Notes: generated from the letters alone by a model not told the origin. Shown: positions 45,701 to 56,699, numbered from the stretch's first letter. The stretch is 64,000 nt of DNA from Megalobrama amblycephala (GCF_018812025.1 NC_063053.1:6859623-6923622), one strand, 5' to 3'. Numbers and translations are program-made.

Positions 45701-48700
45701 TCGGGAGTTCACGTGCCCCAAAATCGCAACATTCCACTGTAAGTTAAATTAATTCGATATTACATATAATTTGAGGGTAAAACAAAGTGTTGCAAATTTT
45801 GGTGCAAATATGGGTAAGGTATGTGTATTTTGTACAACATTTTCAACATTTTGCTTTTTATCACTTAATTAGAAGCACCTCAATTTTAAAATTTTGCCTT
45901 CTGTTAGTTACATAGTGACCACTGAACAGACATTCAGATGTTTATTTTAAAATGCAAAGTATTTAAACTAAAAAAAAAGAGCTGTAAACTTGCATTTTTC
46001 GCAACACTATAAGTGTGTCCCATTGGGTAATCAAAAGTTCTAAACAGACTTGCGGTCTTAACACCTACTTGAACACTAGTGCCAAATACAGGAAATATGG
46101 CATGCAAGTAGAGAAGTGGTCAAGTGCAAAGATCGCAAGTGTGGGTATTTGGACAGGGCACTGCTAAAACGATTAAAAATGCTGTATTCAACTGCCAGGC
46201 CAGTATTGGCAATATCACTTTGTAAAGAAACACTACACACCTATAGACTGAGCACATAATATGCATGCGCATGACATCACCATTTTCACAAATTTGTTTG
46301 AGACATTAATGATATCTTTTTTAAACTCTTGCACTTTGAAACCTGTTTTCAAAAGTTTGAGTTTTCAGGCCCCCAAAACACCATTGTCGTGTAAATTAAC
46401 GGCCAGAACGCATTAAAAGTTTTCAGTTTTTTTAGTTGAAAACAGTGTCGTGAAAACAGCCTCTGAGTTAATGTTAATCTCAGCATTTAACACATTTTTA
46501 AATCAAAAGTTGATCTTGTTAACATTAGTTAATCCACTGTGAACTAAAATGAACATGGACATTTTTTATTGTCTTTAAATGTCTTTCTTAAATGTAAGTG
46601 TTGTTTGTTATATGTTGTATGCCTTGAATCAGGAAATAAACTGGTTAAAACTGGTTAAATTATCAACTGGTTAATAAATGCTGTAAAAATATATTTTTCA
46701 TTGTAAGTTTTCATTAACCAATGTGAACAAATGAGACCTTATAGTAAAGTGTTACTGACATTTCAAAGAAAAAGTGTACAAATGTAAATGCATAAAATGT
46801 GAACTAAATAAAACCTCCATTTTTACTTTAACTTAACTGTAAGAGTAAAACCTTCTACAAAATACCTTTTCTGCAAAGTTTCTTAAGTTACAAGAGGTAT
46901 TATGTACAGTACTCAGCACAACGGTATGCTCAAACAATGCCTGGTCAACTAAGCAAAAGAAAAGCAACATGAACCTAGTAAACTAGAAATTAGTGACTAA
47001 ATATTTTGTCTTCTCTTACTCTTTATTAAGAACTTTGCGTGGTGGTTGAAGTGCAAAATGTAACTTTGTGTCTTTGAAGAGCTTTAAGATTCAAAAACGT
47101 CTAGTCAGCAAGTCAAATCAGTCTTTTGTTTTCTTTGTAGCATCTATGGTAACTACACCACACCAATGAGCCCAAAACACCCACTATTTCCAGTATCAAT
47201 GTGAATAACCCAGATTCAGAGCTACAATCATTTCACCTCTGAGGTGAGCAGCAAACTCTTGCCCAGTGTGGTTAGATGTGGCCTTTATTACTCAGCATCC
47301 AGCAGAACTGGCTCTTTCACAGTGTGGTCCTTTCAAAAAAAAACTCTGTACATGGATGGAAACACTTTTTATACTTCTATCAGCACCAAGTATAGAAAAC
47401 TCACATCTGATGGATTGAATTCTGAATAAATGTTTTAATCGTGAAATGCAGAGTCAAGAGTGATCTAATCGTTAGGTCTTACAATGGTAATTTGTCAACC
47501 CACACACTAACTACATGATTCATCTAACTACCCGACTCACCCCACCTACACAAACAAGGGGATATACCAACACTCAATCTGGAAATCACCAGGAAACAAG
47601 AAGTGAGCATCATATTCAGCAAATATTAAACCCTCAGTGTCAACATTTAGTGCACTTTTAGTAAACTGAAAGTAGAGGTCTACAACCCCACCCAAGCCTG
47701 GTGGGTTTGGGCCAGGCTCAAGTATTCTTCCATGCATAACTTTGGGTTTGTGTCAGCTGATGAGTTGGACTAAAACATAAATTTCTTTGCTCTGCTGAAC
47801 ACAAAAGATGATATTTTGAAGAATATGGTAACTGTAAATATGGTAAGCAGATCATTGACTTCAATAATTTGGGGAAAAAAATACTACGGAAGTCAATGGG
47901 GCTCATCAACTGTTTTTTATTTTGTGCTCAGCATAACAAAGAAATTCATACAGGTTTGGAACAACTTAAGGGTGAGCAAACGACGACAGAATTTTTATTT
48001 TTTGGTGAACTATCCCTTTAAGGCTACAGTTTAATGCCTGTGTGTACCTTTCATTGGGATCAGTGAACAGTTACAAAATAATTATCAGTGTGTCACATGA
48101 CCTACTCAAGGTATTACCTACTCTTTTCTTATTTAAAAGGTTTTTAAAAAAGGGACTGCTTCATGTAAGTTGAAGACATAATTTCTGGTTGCATTTTAAC
48201 AGAAGTGATACCGGAAGAGCTAGAGAGCAGCACTGAAGGACCTCTATACAGTATAATACAAATAAATTATTTCTTTTTTGCTGGCCAGTTACAGGAAATG
48301 GGGCGTATACTGTGAATAAATATCTCACAGCTGTATTGTTAGAATCTAGATACAATGTAGAGCCTCACTCACCCACAACCCACCCATCAAACACATAAAT
48401 ATATGCTCCACACACATGTTAAAATGCATCCTAAAGCACTTCCTTTGCATGCTACAGTGAAACACATACGGTTTTAGCCTCAGGATGAATGAGAAATGTT
48501 TAAAAATGTATCAATAAGTGAAGCATGGAGTCATCATGCTCCACTGGTCTTATCAAACGTCCATCTTGAGCTATTCTGAGCTTCTGGCATCTGTTATCTA
48601 AGTGCCACAGATGCTTTTGTTATTGTTTAAAAATTCTTGTGTAGGACAATATCTTAATGTGAGTGAACAACGGGCATGGCAACATAGCTGACAATTGGTC

Positions 48701-51619
48701 CTGCAATGTGACAAATGTTTTTTGTAAGTATAAAAAATGCATTTTAAAATGGTTTGAGATGCTACATCACAATGCAGTACACTGTTGTCAATGCAATGCA
48801 TTTTATTTTATTAGGAAACTTATATCTTAACCACCTTTAAGTCACTAAGATTCTTGCATAACCGAAAGAAGAGGTTCTCTGAATTCCCTTTTATTTTGTT
48901 ATGGATCTTGCTTGATGGACTTGTGAAGCCAACCTGATCTCAAGAGAAAAAAATATTGCTATTTTACGAGGTGACGATTTTGCATTAATGTGTACGAAGT
49001 GAACATAAAATCTTTAGAAAAAAGCATGAAAGTCTACACCTAACCCCACCCTTAAACACAACCATCACTGATGATTGCGCAAATTCATACAAATTAGCCA
49101 CCAATTCACCAAAATGTGAAATAGTTACAAACTGGCATGAGATTGTGAAGCACACAAAAAGGGGGTAAAGAGCCCTGATGCACCAGGTAGAGGCAGCACA
49201 TGACCCAAGCCTTCATTTTCCCTCTTGTGCCTCAATCTTACATAATCAGAAAGCTGACAGAGCAAAGCTAGATGGTTCATATGCATAAGAAATTATACAT
49301 TCCACACTTTGTACACAACTTTAGCTCCCTGAATCAGATGAAAAACACAGATCAAGCGTTTCTCAACACTGATCCTGGACGCCCTCTAAGACTAAGAGTT
49401 CACACTGTCAGTCCAAATCTGATTATTTGTGTATCCGAATGGAATCTGATCTAAATGATTAACTGTCCACACTGTGTATCACAACCATTTAGATCCGCAG
49501 CATTATTTCGTTTTCCGGAATAGCCTTTCTGCGTTTGTTTCTATTGAAATGGCGTTGCATTAGTAGGCCTATGCCAAACACAACATGGAGTTGTTTGCAA
49601 TGTTGTCTTAAAATATGACAACGTAGCCACGGCACTGGACTACTACATCTAATGAAGCAGTGGCAGAAACAGTCTCTGCCAGTCTCAAAATTCAAAGAGG
49701 TGTGTGGACCAGGCCGACTAGCAGTGACTGGTGGACTTCACTGGACCACGGAGATGTCTCCATTATATTATAATTTACTGTGTAACACAGACAACACAAC
49801 CAACCTTATTTCTGTAATGACATCTGACGTATTTATGTGCCGTGAGAAAGAGAAATGAGAAAAAAGCTAAGCTAAGCAAACAGAACGGTCAGGATGAAAC
49901 AGATTTCCAGAAATGAGATTTGAATAGGATTTCAAACCACGTATGAATGTAGCTTGAAACTGATTTGTAAAAAATAAATGTGATTTTTTTTGCCATTCAC
50001 ACTTGCTAAATCTAATCAGATTTCAATCTTGATATGCAAAAAAATTGGATTTGGACTGAGTCTGAACAAGGCTTAAAGGGTTAGTTCACCCAAAGATGAA
50101 AATAATGTCATTTATTACTCACCCTCATGTCATTCTACAGCCTTAAGACCTTCATTCATCTTCGGAACATAAATTAAGATATTGTTGATGAAATCCGATG
50201 GCTCAGTGAGGCCTCTATTGAGAGCAAAGTCATTCAAACTCTCAAGGTCCATAAAGGTACTAAAAACATATTTGAAACAGTTCATGTGAGTTCAGTGGTT
50301 CTATCTTAATATTATAAAATGACAAGAATACTTTTTGTGCGGCAAAAAAAAACAAAATAAAGACTTTTCAACAATATTTAAATGGGCCGATTTCAAAACA
50401 CTGCTTCAGAGCTTTACGAATCGAATCAGTGAATCGGAGCGCCAAAGTCACGAGATTTCAGCAATTTAGCCGTTTGATAGGAGATCCGAATCACTGATTC
50501 GATACAAAAGATTCATAAAGCTCAGAAGATTCATGAAGCAGTGTTTTGAACTCTGCCCATATAGATATTGTTGAAAAGTCATTATTTGGGGTTTTTTTTG
50601 GCGCACAAAAAGTATTCTTGTCGCTTTATAATATTAATATTGAACCACTGAACTCACATGAACTGATTCAAATATGTTTTAGTACCTTTATGGACCTTTA
50701 GAGTTTGAATGGCATTGCTCTCAACAGACGCCTCACTGAGCCATCGAATTTCATCAACAATATCTTAATTTGTGTTCCGAGGATGAACGAAGGTCTTACG
50801 GCTGTAAAACGGCATGAGGGTGAGTAATAAATGACGTTATTTTCATTTTTGGGTGAACTAACCCTTTAACACATTTAGGATGTTTTACTTATGGGACACA
50901 CCCATTTCTAGTCTTGGAGCCTCTACTAATGAGCTCAGGAGTTGTGTTTGATGAGGAGGATTCAAAATGTGTATGAGACCCCCAGGAACAGGAATGGAAA
51001 ACACCAAGGAAAATTCCCCTACTTTCCTCAGTCAACATCCAGGCCCACTTAAAAGAGGGCGTGACTGCAGAGGAACAGATTGCAGCAGTCTGAGTAAGAC
51101 ATTTCCGACTGGGCTAATGGCACATATTAATCCTGATTCCTTCAGCCACAGTAAAAAAGTCAGAACAGCTCCTTCAAACTGATACTAATAACAACAACAC
51201 TGAATAAATACATTTAAACAATAAATGCAATGACAAACTTACTCGTTTTTCATGCATTTCCGATCCTGGAAGGCTTTATCCACCGGTATAACAGCCTGGC
51301 CCAGGAACCCATCTAGTCCTATGAGAGCACGGTGCATAACGGTGAGGGTCAAGTCGGCACTACCGGGTGGGTACGCGTCTCGCCCTCCCTCTTCCAGGAT
51401 CCCCGGCAGCAGCTCGAACGAGCATTCCTCGCCCCATTCCGGATCCGTAGTCTTCTCCATCACACACGTGGAATATTTCTCCTTTCCCAGCTGGATGATG
51501 GTGTAAACATCGCTGGTGCCGTGTTTACCCTTCGCGCGCAGCCCTCGGGCCCGTAGCACAGTTACCTGCACGTGCGTTGGCACCCATCGCTGCTCCTCTT
51601 CACACTTCACCAAGGACAT
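29938..51619 (-). CDS. rab11fip5: Rab11 family-interacting protein 5 (class I FIP; complete gene, 6 coding exons)
   Basis: Class I FIPs link Rab11-GTP on recycling endosomes to membranes and motors: the C2 domain binds acidic phospholipids and the C-terminal coiled-coil RBD binds Rab11. Six minus-strand exons join in phase to 4956 nt, 1651 codons plus stop. Exon 1 holds the C2 domain (about residues 12-118: WVPTHVQVTVLRARGLRAKG, LGKEKYST, HRALIGLDGFLGQA). Exon 2 has the conserved HSKTGKKEKERGEL and SMYDLSMKDKPRSAFDKLRE blocks. Exons 3 and 4 are a long disordered Ser/acidic linker with NPF at residues 573, 585, 594 and 1508. Exon 5 has PHPVKPL. Exon 6 has the RBD with YIDTLLVRIME. FIP5 is preferred over FIP1/FIP2 because of the C2 wording, PHPVKPL and the sfxn5 neighbour. 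It is much longer than the 653-residue human reference form because of exon 4. Confidence 0.95.
30833..30955 (-). repeat. dispersed repeat, inverted relative of 13125-13250
   Basis: Inverse complement matches the copy in the sfxn5 intron over about 120 nt and preserves the reading frame. In the rab11fip5 intron between exons 5 and 6. Confidence 0.6.
31866..31995 (-). CDS. rab11fip5: rab11fip5 coding exon 5
   Basis: 130 nt, residues 1523-1566: S PHPVKPLTPPDEKRSEGRSV then LEKLKSTIHSGRSHHSDQEA. PHPVKPL is shared with other FIP5/FIP1 proteins. Acceptor TGTCTTTTAG, donor AAG|GTACTA. Confidence 0.94.
32121..32378. mobile_element. small fold-back MITE (AACGATAA type)
   Basis: Left CCCATTCACACTAATGACGA then TAACTATAACGATAA; right TTATCGTTCTTGGTGTGATC. 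About 260 bp, non-coding, in the rab11fip5 intron between exons 4 and 5. Confidence 0.6.
32379..33319. other. intron sequence, no gene seen
   Basis: Rest of the rab11fip5 intron between exons 4 and 5. A short direct repeat (TGGACCGAACCACRCATMTC) occurs twice at about 32547-32595. Nothing else recognised. Confidence 0.5.
33320..36274 (-). CDS. rab11fip5: rab11fip5 coding exon 4 (2955-nt exon with NPF motifs)
   Basis: One uninterrupted 2955-nt exon, residues 538-1522. It starts PLVSPRSHWSAS, then three NPF tripeptides within 24 residues (573, 585, 594) and a fourth near the end (1508). Between them is a Ser/Asp/Glu-rich, probably disordered region with no recognised fold. NPF motifs are ligands for EH domains (EHD, Reps, Eps15 proteins); FIP2 is known to use them. 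Acceptor CCTTTCACAG, donor GGCAG|GTGAGG. The exon may be alternatively spliced: skipping it changes the phase by 0 (2955 is a multiple of 3), which would give a form of 666 residues, close to the usual human FIP5 length. Confidence 0.93.
36275..38813. other. rab11fip5 intron 3, no gene or element recognised
   Basis: AT-rich 2.5-kb intron. A CA-rich tract at about 38728-38770; otherwise no TIR, tandem repeat or coding signal was noticed. Confidence 0.5.
38814..39540 (-). CDS. rab11fip5: rab11fip5 coding exon 3
   Basis: 727 nt, residues 296-537. Low-complexity Pro/Ser/Gln/Lys-rich linker. It includes GLFSHGRGDSAGKGPII and the KGWFSSKDSHSKP end, which resembles the SSWFGLREAK region of FIP5. 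Acceptor CTCTTTCAG, donor CCCAG|GTAAAC. Phases fit exons 2 and 4. Confidence 0.92.
39633..39672. repeat. poly(A) run
   Basis: About 40 A residues in the rab11fip5 intron between exons 2 and 3; no element body recognised. Confidence 0.85.
40083..41040 (+). mobile_element. TTAA-target MITE, copy 3 (right end lost)
   Basis: Left end AGGTGCCCTAGATTC after TTAA (40079-40082). The body matches copies 1 and 2; the right terminus breaks off after ATCTTGTGAAAAAGGCATGC. In the rab11fip5 intron between exons 2 and 3. Confidence 0.75.
41417..41925 (-). CDS. rab11fip5: rab11fip5 coding exon 2
   Basis: 509 nt, residues 126-295. It begins WHRLHSKTGKKEKERGEL (end of the C2 region), then FTRHNLTASMYDLSMKDKPR, a basic stretch RERMRAKKR, an acidic run GGGEEDYEDDEGGE, and a Ser-rich segment. 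Acceptor TTGTTCATAG, donor CCAG|GTATGC. Confidence 0.95.
42675..42720. repeat. (CA)n microsatellite
   Basis: Over 20 CA units in rab11fip5 intron 1; a shorter CA run follows near 42805-42820. Confidence 0.9.
43665..45273. mobile_element. hAT-like element split by a TTAA MITE; 8-bp TSD ATTTATGC
   Basis: Left end TAGGGCTGTGCGATATGACG, right end CATATCGCCCAGCC then TTA. ATTTATGC precedes the left end (43657-43664) and recurs at 45274-45281, immediately after the MITE that interrupts the right terminus. The 8-bp duplication fits hAT. Interior AT-rich with ATATATCG palindromes; no transposase. In rab11fip5 intron 1. Confidence 0.75.
44510..45270 (-). mobile_element. TTAA-target MITE, copy 4 (internal deletion)
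   Basis: AGGTGCCCTAGAACC and TAAGGCACCT ends with TTAA on both sides (44506-44509, 45271-45274). Inverse orientation to copies 1-3 and shorter by about 180 nt. Retains the GACTGTTACGTAACAGTC palindrome. Confidence 0.8.
45502..46161. mobile_element. GTGCCCTGTCCAAATACCC fold-back MITE
   Basis: Terminal inverted repeats GTGCCCTGTCCAAATACCCA and TGGGTATTTGGACAGGGCAC about 660 bp apart, each continuing into CACTTG(A)GAG-type sequence. TSD not resolved; no coding content. In rab11fip5 intron 1. Confidence 0.65.
47770..48022. mobile_element. MITE fragment related to 15393-15663
   Basis: Shares TGAACACAAAAGATGATATTTTG-type wording and ends with TTTTGGTGAACTATCCCTTT. In rab11fip5 intron 1. Confidence 0.55.
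49393..50072. mobile_element. candidate MITE (CAGTCCAAATC termini)
   Basis: GTTCACACTGTCAGTCCAAA at the left and TTTGGACTGAGTCTGAAC at the right form imperfect inverted ends. The interior lacks a recognisable ORF. It abuts the next MITE. Confidence 0.45.
50075..50869. mobile_element. GGGTTAGTTCACCC-type fold-back MITE, copy 3
   Basis: Ends AAAGGGTTAGTTCACCCAAA and TTTGGGTGAACTAACCCTTT; self-complementary interior. In rab11fip5 intron 1, about 370 bp downstream of exon 1. Confidence 0.8.
51243..51619 (-). CDS. rab11fip5: rab11fip5 coding exon 1 (C2 domain)
   Basis: 377 nt, residues 1-125 plus two bases. It starts MSLVKCEEEQRWVPTHVQV; the ATG has A at -3 and lies where other FIP5 proteins start. 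The frame stays open upstream to a TAA but without another ATG, so this is the first in-frame ATG. Donor AACGA|GTAAGT. GC- and CpG-rich. Confidence 0.95.
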
Positions 51620-52150
51620 GCTCACCGGTGCACCGCACACGGACACATAGACAGTGGGGCAGCTGATAACGGCTGTTCTCCCGGTCGAGCGTCGCTTAGT
51701 AACCGCCAGCCTATCGTCGTGGTCCACAGCAAAACATTTTTAAGATTCAGCGCGCGTGAGTCGTCGAGCCGCCCACGATGAAGTGGCTGGTTTGTGCTCG
51801 CGCGCCGGGGTGGATCGTTTGTCCGGGTCGGGCGGACAGCTTTCCCTCTGCGGCGTTATAGCCACCGTGCAGACCGGTCCACCGACGTCACTGCTTTATC
51901 CTCTCCGCAGGACAAGGAAGTGACTGTAGCGGTACCCGGACTACAGCATGCTGCATTCGCGTTGCTCTAAAACACACGTTCTCTCGTGTTCATTTTAGAA
52001 AAGCAGTTTCACTTTGCAACCTCAGATTAAATAAACTGTCGTTCGTTGTCGAACTTTATGCTAAAATAACGTATAGGCGAGCTATCCTGCGCGAGAATCC
52101 GAAAACGATGACATAATATTGCAGATACGGGGATGCGCGGACTTTAAACC
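51620..52150 (-). promoter_or_regulatory. CpG-rich promoter/5' UTR of rab11fip5
   Basis: Dense CpG in an otherwise AT-rich window. It includes GCGCGCC-type runs, GACGTCA (CRE-like, near 51883) and GGCGGACAGC. No TATA box is evident. Position directly 5' of exon 1 makes it the likely CpG-island promoter. Confidence 0.6.
51711..51737 (-). other. short upstream ORF before rab11fip5 start
   Basis: An out-of-frame ATG 118 nt upstream of the rab11fip5 start opens an 8-codon ORF (MFCCGPRR) ending in TAG. If transcribed it could lower translation of the main ORF. Whether it lies in the 5' UTR is unknown. Confidence 0.35.
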
Positions 52151-53989
52151 GGGAAGATGCTGGTACAGGGCAGGGCTTTAACCCTCATGTTGTCTTGAGA
52201 AACTTCACCCACCTGGGAGCCTCTTGAAAATTTTGGGCCACATTAAAAACCATTAAAAATTCATGATTTTTTGATTAGGGCGCAAATAAGGGTCATAGGC
52301 TTTTGCCTTTAAGGAAAAAGGGACATGTTAAAAAATGTTTTTGTTGTTGAAAGTTAAAACTAAGAAAATAAATAACTGAATATTGATGGAGAGACACAAT
52401 CTTTATAAAAAGAAATGTTAAAAAGACTCAACTTTGGCACTGGGTGTTTCTCTTCCTGGTTTATTTCAATCATTTTATAATATCAACTTATGTATTGTAC
52501 CTTCAGAACAGTGTATATTTTAGTTCATGCATACTTCACAAATAAATCTAATATGAATACACATTGCACATTTATCACAACAAATCATTCCCTCTTAACT
52601 GATGCAAAACCATGTATTTATTCATTTATTGCAGCACATTGTTGTTGTTGTTGACCACAGGGCCTTTAGCTCCATTGTACTATATCATCAGAATTTCTCA
52701 TCAAATTTCATACTTTTTTCTATCACCTTGGATATTTATAGCTGATAAGATGTTGAAGATGAAAAAAAATCCCCAGTCTATGCCATGGTAAATAGTAGGC
52801 TACTGCCTGAGCCAAAATGAGGGTGTTAATGCTTAGAGATAGCTCACTATGAGGAGCTGACACTTGGACATGTATTTTTAGGTTTAACACAACTAAGATT
52901 TCTGTTAAACTATATATTGATATAAAGCTATTCTAATGATATACATCTAATAAAATGTTTAAGGATAGTTTTAGATGGAGTTTAGTGTATCTTACCACCC
53001 TACTGGACATTTCATAATATTAAGCAATTTTTAGACATTGTTCCTATCATTCCATTCCACATAAACATTGCAAATGTAATTATTAATATAAACTAACCCT
53101 TTACCTAGCTTACAAAGTTGAAAAATGTCTTACTTCCTGTTGGGGTCCTGATTAGCAGCATCAAGGATCCCTAAGAGATTGCCTACATCAAAAAAGTATT
53201 TTTGATGACAAATTTTGACATATTCAAGCTGATACTTAAGCTAGTCCCAGACTAAAATGCATGTTTGAGCTGTCTTAACTGAAAGCAACTTGCACTGATA
53301 TATCTTAAAATATGTCAGAGCCATTGTTTTGTCTCAAGATGCACACCAGTAATGTTTTTTTCTAGGATATGTTTCTAAAAGCTACTTAAATACCCTAATT
53401 GAAAGAAGGCTTAATCCTGACTTACCCTGAGCCCTGTCTGTGAAACCAGGCCTTAATGTGTAATATGAAATATAAGGTAAAATGAATGACCAGCCATTTT
53501 TGAAAATAGACCCCAATCAAATAATGCCAAATAATTTAATACTTCTATTGTTGATCTTCATATGCTTGAATATTATACAGTTCATAAGGAGGACAGCACA
53601 TGACCACATTTTACTTAAGATTAATAAACAATAAAATGAAAAACAACGAATCCTCTGTTTACACCAAGGTATAAAATAGTAAAAAAGTAGATGGTATATT
53701 TACAGTGTAAATAGTTGTAGATACAGTTTGCACCATCATGTTTGCACTAGTGATAGATGATATTCACACAAAGTATAAACAGAAGTAAGTAACATGCTAT
53801 TTGTACTGAGGTTACATTGTTTGAGCAATGGTTGGTGGAGTTTGTAATAAGAGTCTTTGCATAAGGTTTATTTGCAGTTAACACACTTTAAAGCCATGAG
53901 AATTTAAGCAATGGCCAGTCATGAAACGGAAACCTGTTGTCAGGCCTCTGAGTTTGAAGCAATGCACTAAAATAACAATTTCCTCTGAT
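52151..53989. other. intergenic, no gene seen
   Basis: AT-rich upstream flank of rab11fip5. No coding exon signal. Segment 53830-53945 partly resembles 56590-56650. Confidence 0.5.
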
Positions 53990-54274
53990 GTGGAAAACAC
54001 ATCAACCACAACTTCGAAGGGTTAATTCTGTCATCATTTTTCACCCTCATGTCACTCTACACCCATAAGACATTCATTTATGTTTGGAACACAAATTAAG
54101 ATATTTTTAATGAAATCAGAGATTTCCGTTCCTTTTTGAAAGTCCATTCGTCAAAAAATCTGATGCTTCAAAACATTCATAAAGAGATCATAATAGAAAT
54201 CCATCTGAAACAGTTTAATCCAAGTCTTTTGAAGAAACACAATCACTTTGTATAATGAACATATTTAATTTAGG

Positions 54275-54276
<2 letters not shown>

Positions 54277-54343
<67 letters not shown>
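54277..54343. repeat. (TA)n microsatellite
   Basis: About 33 TA units interrupted by the insertion at 54344-54663, after which TA continues briefly (54664-54676). Confidence 0.95.
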
Positions 54344-54346
<3 letters not shown>

Positions 54347-54663
54347 GGCGACCAGGGCAGGCGAGAGCCGTGAGGGAATGGCACGAGAGTTAATGAGCTC
54401 CACCTAGGAGGCGGGAACCGGCGAACATTTAACCAACTTTAATATATAAATAAACCAAAAACCAAAGGAAAGTAATGCCGGCAGACGTCCGTGAGGGTCA
54501 CACATACATAATAAAACATAACATAAAGTCCAGGCCTGGTCCCCTCTCGTCCTTCACTGTCGTCGCTCCTCCTTTTATGCTTCCGGAGCTCCTCCGTGAG
54601 AGACTCTCGCGCCACCAGCCTCACCCCGTTCCTTCACGGCTCTTGCCTGCCCTGGTCGCCACA
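54344..54663. mobile_element. TGTGGCGACCAGGGC element, long copy, TATAT flanks
   Basis: 320 bp; TGTGGCGACCAGGGCAGGCG at one end and its inverse at the other, arms about 35-40 nt. Flanks TATAT/TATAT fit a 5-bp TSD, though this is ambiguous in a TA tract. The interior has ATATATAAATAAACC and AATAAAACATAACATAAA, TATA- and poly(A)-like. No ORF of note. Confidence 0.7.
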
Positions 54664-55740
54664 TATATATATATATAAACATTGATCAACAAACATACAT
54701 AGCGCTCAAATTTGGTAAACAGAAGCTCAAGCATGAGAACCAATGAGGTTCATTCTCACATGTCATGTCAGCATGTTTTGGCTTCTGCAAGTGCATCAAG
54801 CAAGGTTGAGCCTCCGTTTATGTGCTCTATGAATGTTTATATGTGAATAAAATGTATGTCTGGATTGGATTGGACTGGATTTGACTTGGATTAAACCGCT
54901 CCAATCAAATGGGTTTATTTTACCATCTTTTTATGAACAATTTGAAGCGTCAGAGTTTTGGGTGAAAAGACTTACAATGGAGGCTCAGAATTCATTAAAA
55001 ATATCTTCATTTGTGTTCCAAAGATGAACAAATGTCTACGGGTTTGGAACAAGAGTGAGTAATTGATGACAGAATTTTCATTTTTGGGTGAACTAACCCT
55101 TAAATTGTCAGTTTAATAATTCAAAAATCTCAATCTCTGCTTTTGCGTGATGACATTAAATGACCATTTAAAAAAGAGAATAAGCTGCCTCCCTAATGAC
55201 TATGTCTTACTTTAGACCTAATTAACTTCTAACTATGCTATTCTTAGAAGTAAGATGTCTCTTACCACAAGTATCCCTCACACATATTGTCCTCACTTCG
55301 ATCAAACACTTGCACAAAACACTTGTGCACGCTTGCTAAATGACAGTGTAGACAGAGGTGCAGCTGACATTCATAAGCGCACTATCTGGGCCAAGAGAAA
55401 CACGCACACACAGACTCTCTCTCACACATACTTATCTGGAAAGGGTTCAACTCCAGCACCAAAGTGCAAATAGACCACTTACAGTCTAAACTGGGTAATT
55501 AGATCCTTAATCAGGGATCAGAATCACAGAGTGGCTTCTACATAATGAAATTCTTCATTCTTCTGAACATACTCATACACCACCTGACCCAATCAACTTT
55601 CAAGCACACTGCCTTGAACAGCTGTGACTGACACACTGCCTGTCACTCAAGCGTGTAAATAAACACTTGCACACACACAGATTATTTTCCATGATAGTCA
55701 TCAAGAATTTCTAACATGCGAAATATAAGATAGAAGAAGT

Positions 55741-56512
55741 TAAAGGTTTAGTTCACCCAAAAATGAAAATTCTGTCATTTATTACTCACCCTCATGCCGT
55801 TCCACACCCGTAAGACCTTTGTTCATCTTCGGAACACAAATTAAGATATTTTTGTTGAAATCTGATGACTCAGTGAGGCCTCCATAGCCAGCAATGACAT
55901 TTCCTCTCTCAAGATCCATAAAGGTACTAAAAACATATTTAAATCGGTTCATGTGAGTACAGTGGTTCAATATTAATATTATAAAGCGACGAGAATATTT
56001 TTGGTGTGCCAAAAAAACAAAATAACGACTTATAAAGTGATGGCCGATTTCAAAACACTGCTTCAGAAAGCTTCGGAGCATTATGAATAAGCGTATTGAA
56101 TCATGATTCGGATTGCGCGTTAAACCGCCAAACTGCTCAAATCACGTGACTTTGGCGCTCCGAACAGCTGATTTGTCACGCTGATTCATTTATGATCTGA
56201 TGCTTCATGAAGCAGTGTTTTGAAATCGGCCATCACTATATAAGTCATTATTTTGTTTTTTTGGTGCACCAAATATATTCTCGTCGCTTTTTAATATTAA
56301 TATTGAACCACTGTACTCACATGAACTGATTTTAATATGTTTTTAGTAACTTTATGGATCTTGAGAGAGGAAATGTCATTGCTCCCTAGGCCTCACTGAG
56401 TCATCGGATTTCAACTAAAATATCTTCATTTGTGTTCCGAAGATGAACGAAGGTCTTACGGAAAAGTAATAAATGACAGAATTTTAATTTTTAGTTGAAC
56501 TAACACTTTAAT
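55741..56512. mobile_element. GGGTTAGTTCACCC-type fold-back MITE, copy 4
   Basis: Left AAAGGTTTAGTTCACCCAAA and right TTTTAGTTGAACTAACACTT, with a hairpin interior as in the other copies. Intergenic, upstream of rab11fip5. Confidence 0.75.
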
Positions 56513-56699
56513 TAGTGAAGTTTAATAAAAAATATATAGGCTAGGTGGAATTTTGTACAATATGTAGGCCTATATTTGCACCTAATCAGTTTTGTAGGGT
56601 TTAATCAATGGTCAGTCAGGAACCAAAAACCTGTAGTAAGGGCCTTCTATTTATTTATGGACTTCGAATTCGAAATCCCCTAGAGAGACGATTAATAAT

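Larger units (their letters stand above)
54016..55105. mobile_element. GGGTTAGTTCACCC-type MITE, divergent copy, split by (TA)n and a nested element
   Basis: Left CTGTCATCATTTTTCACCCT, right TTTTGGGTGAACTAACCCTT. Both halves contain AACACAAATTAAGATATTTT or its inverse. The middle holds a TA tract and the element at 54344-54663. Confidence 0.6.

Noticed and set aside
51619..51727. N-terminal extension of rab11fip5 from 51727
   Set aside because: The codon at 51727 is GTG, not ATG; the first in-frame ATG is at 51619, which also fits the family.
54215..54403. Small ORF with (YI)n repeat
   Set aside because: Translation of the (TA)n microsatellite.
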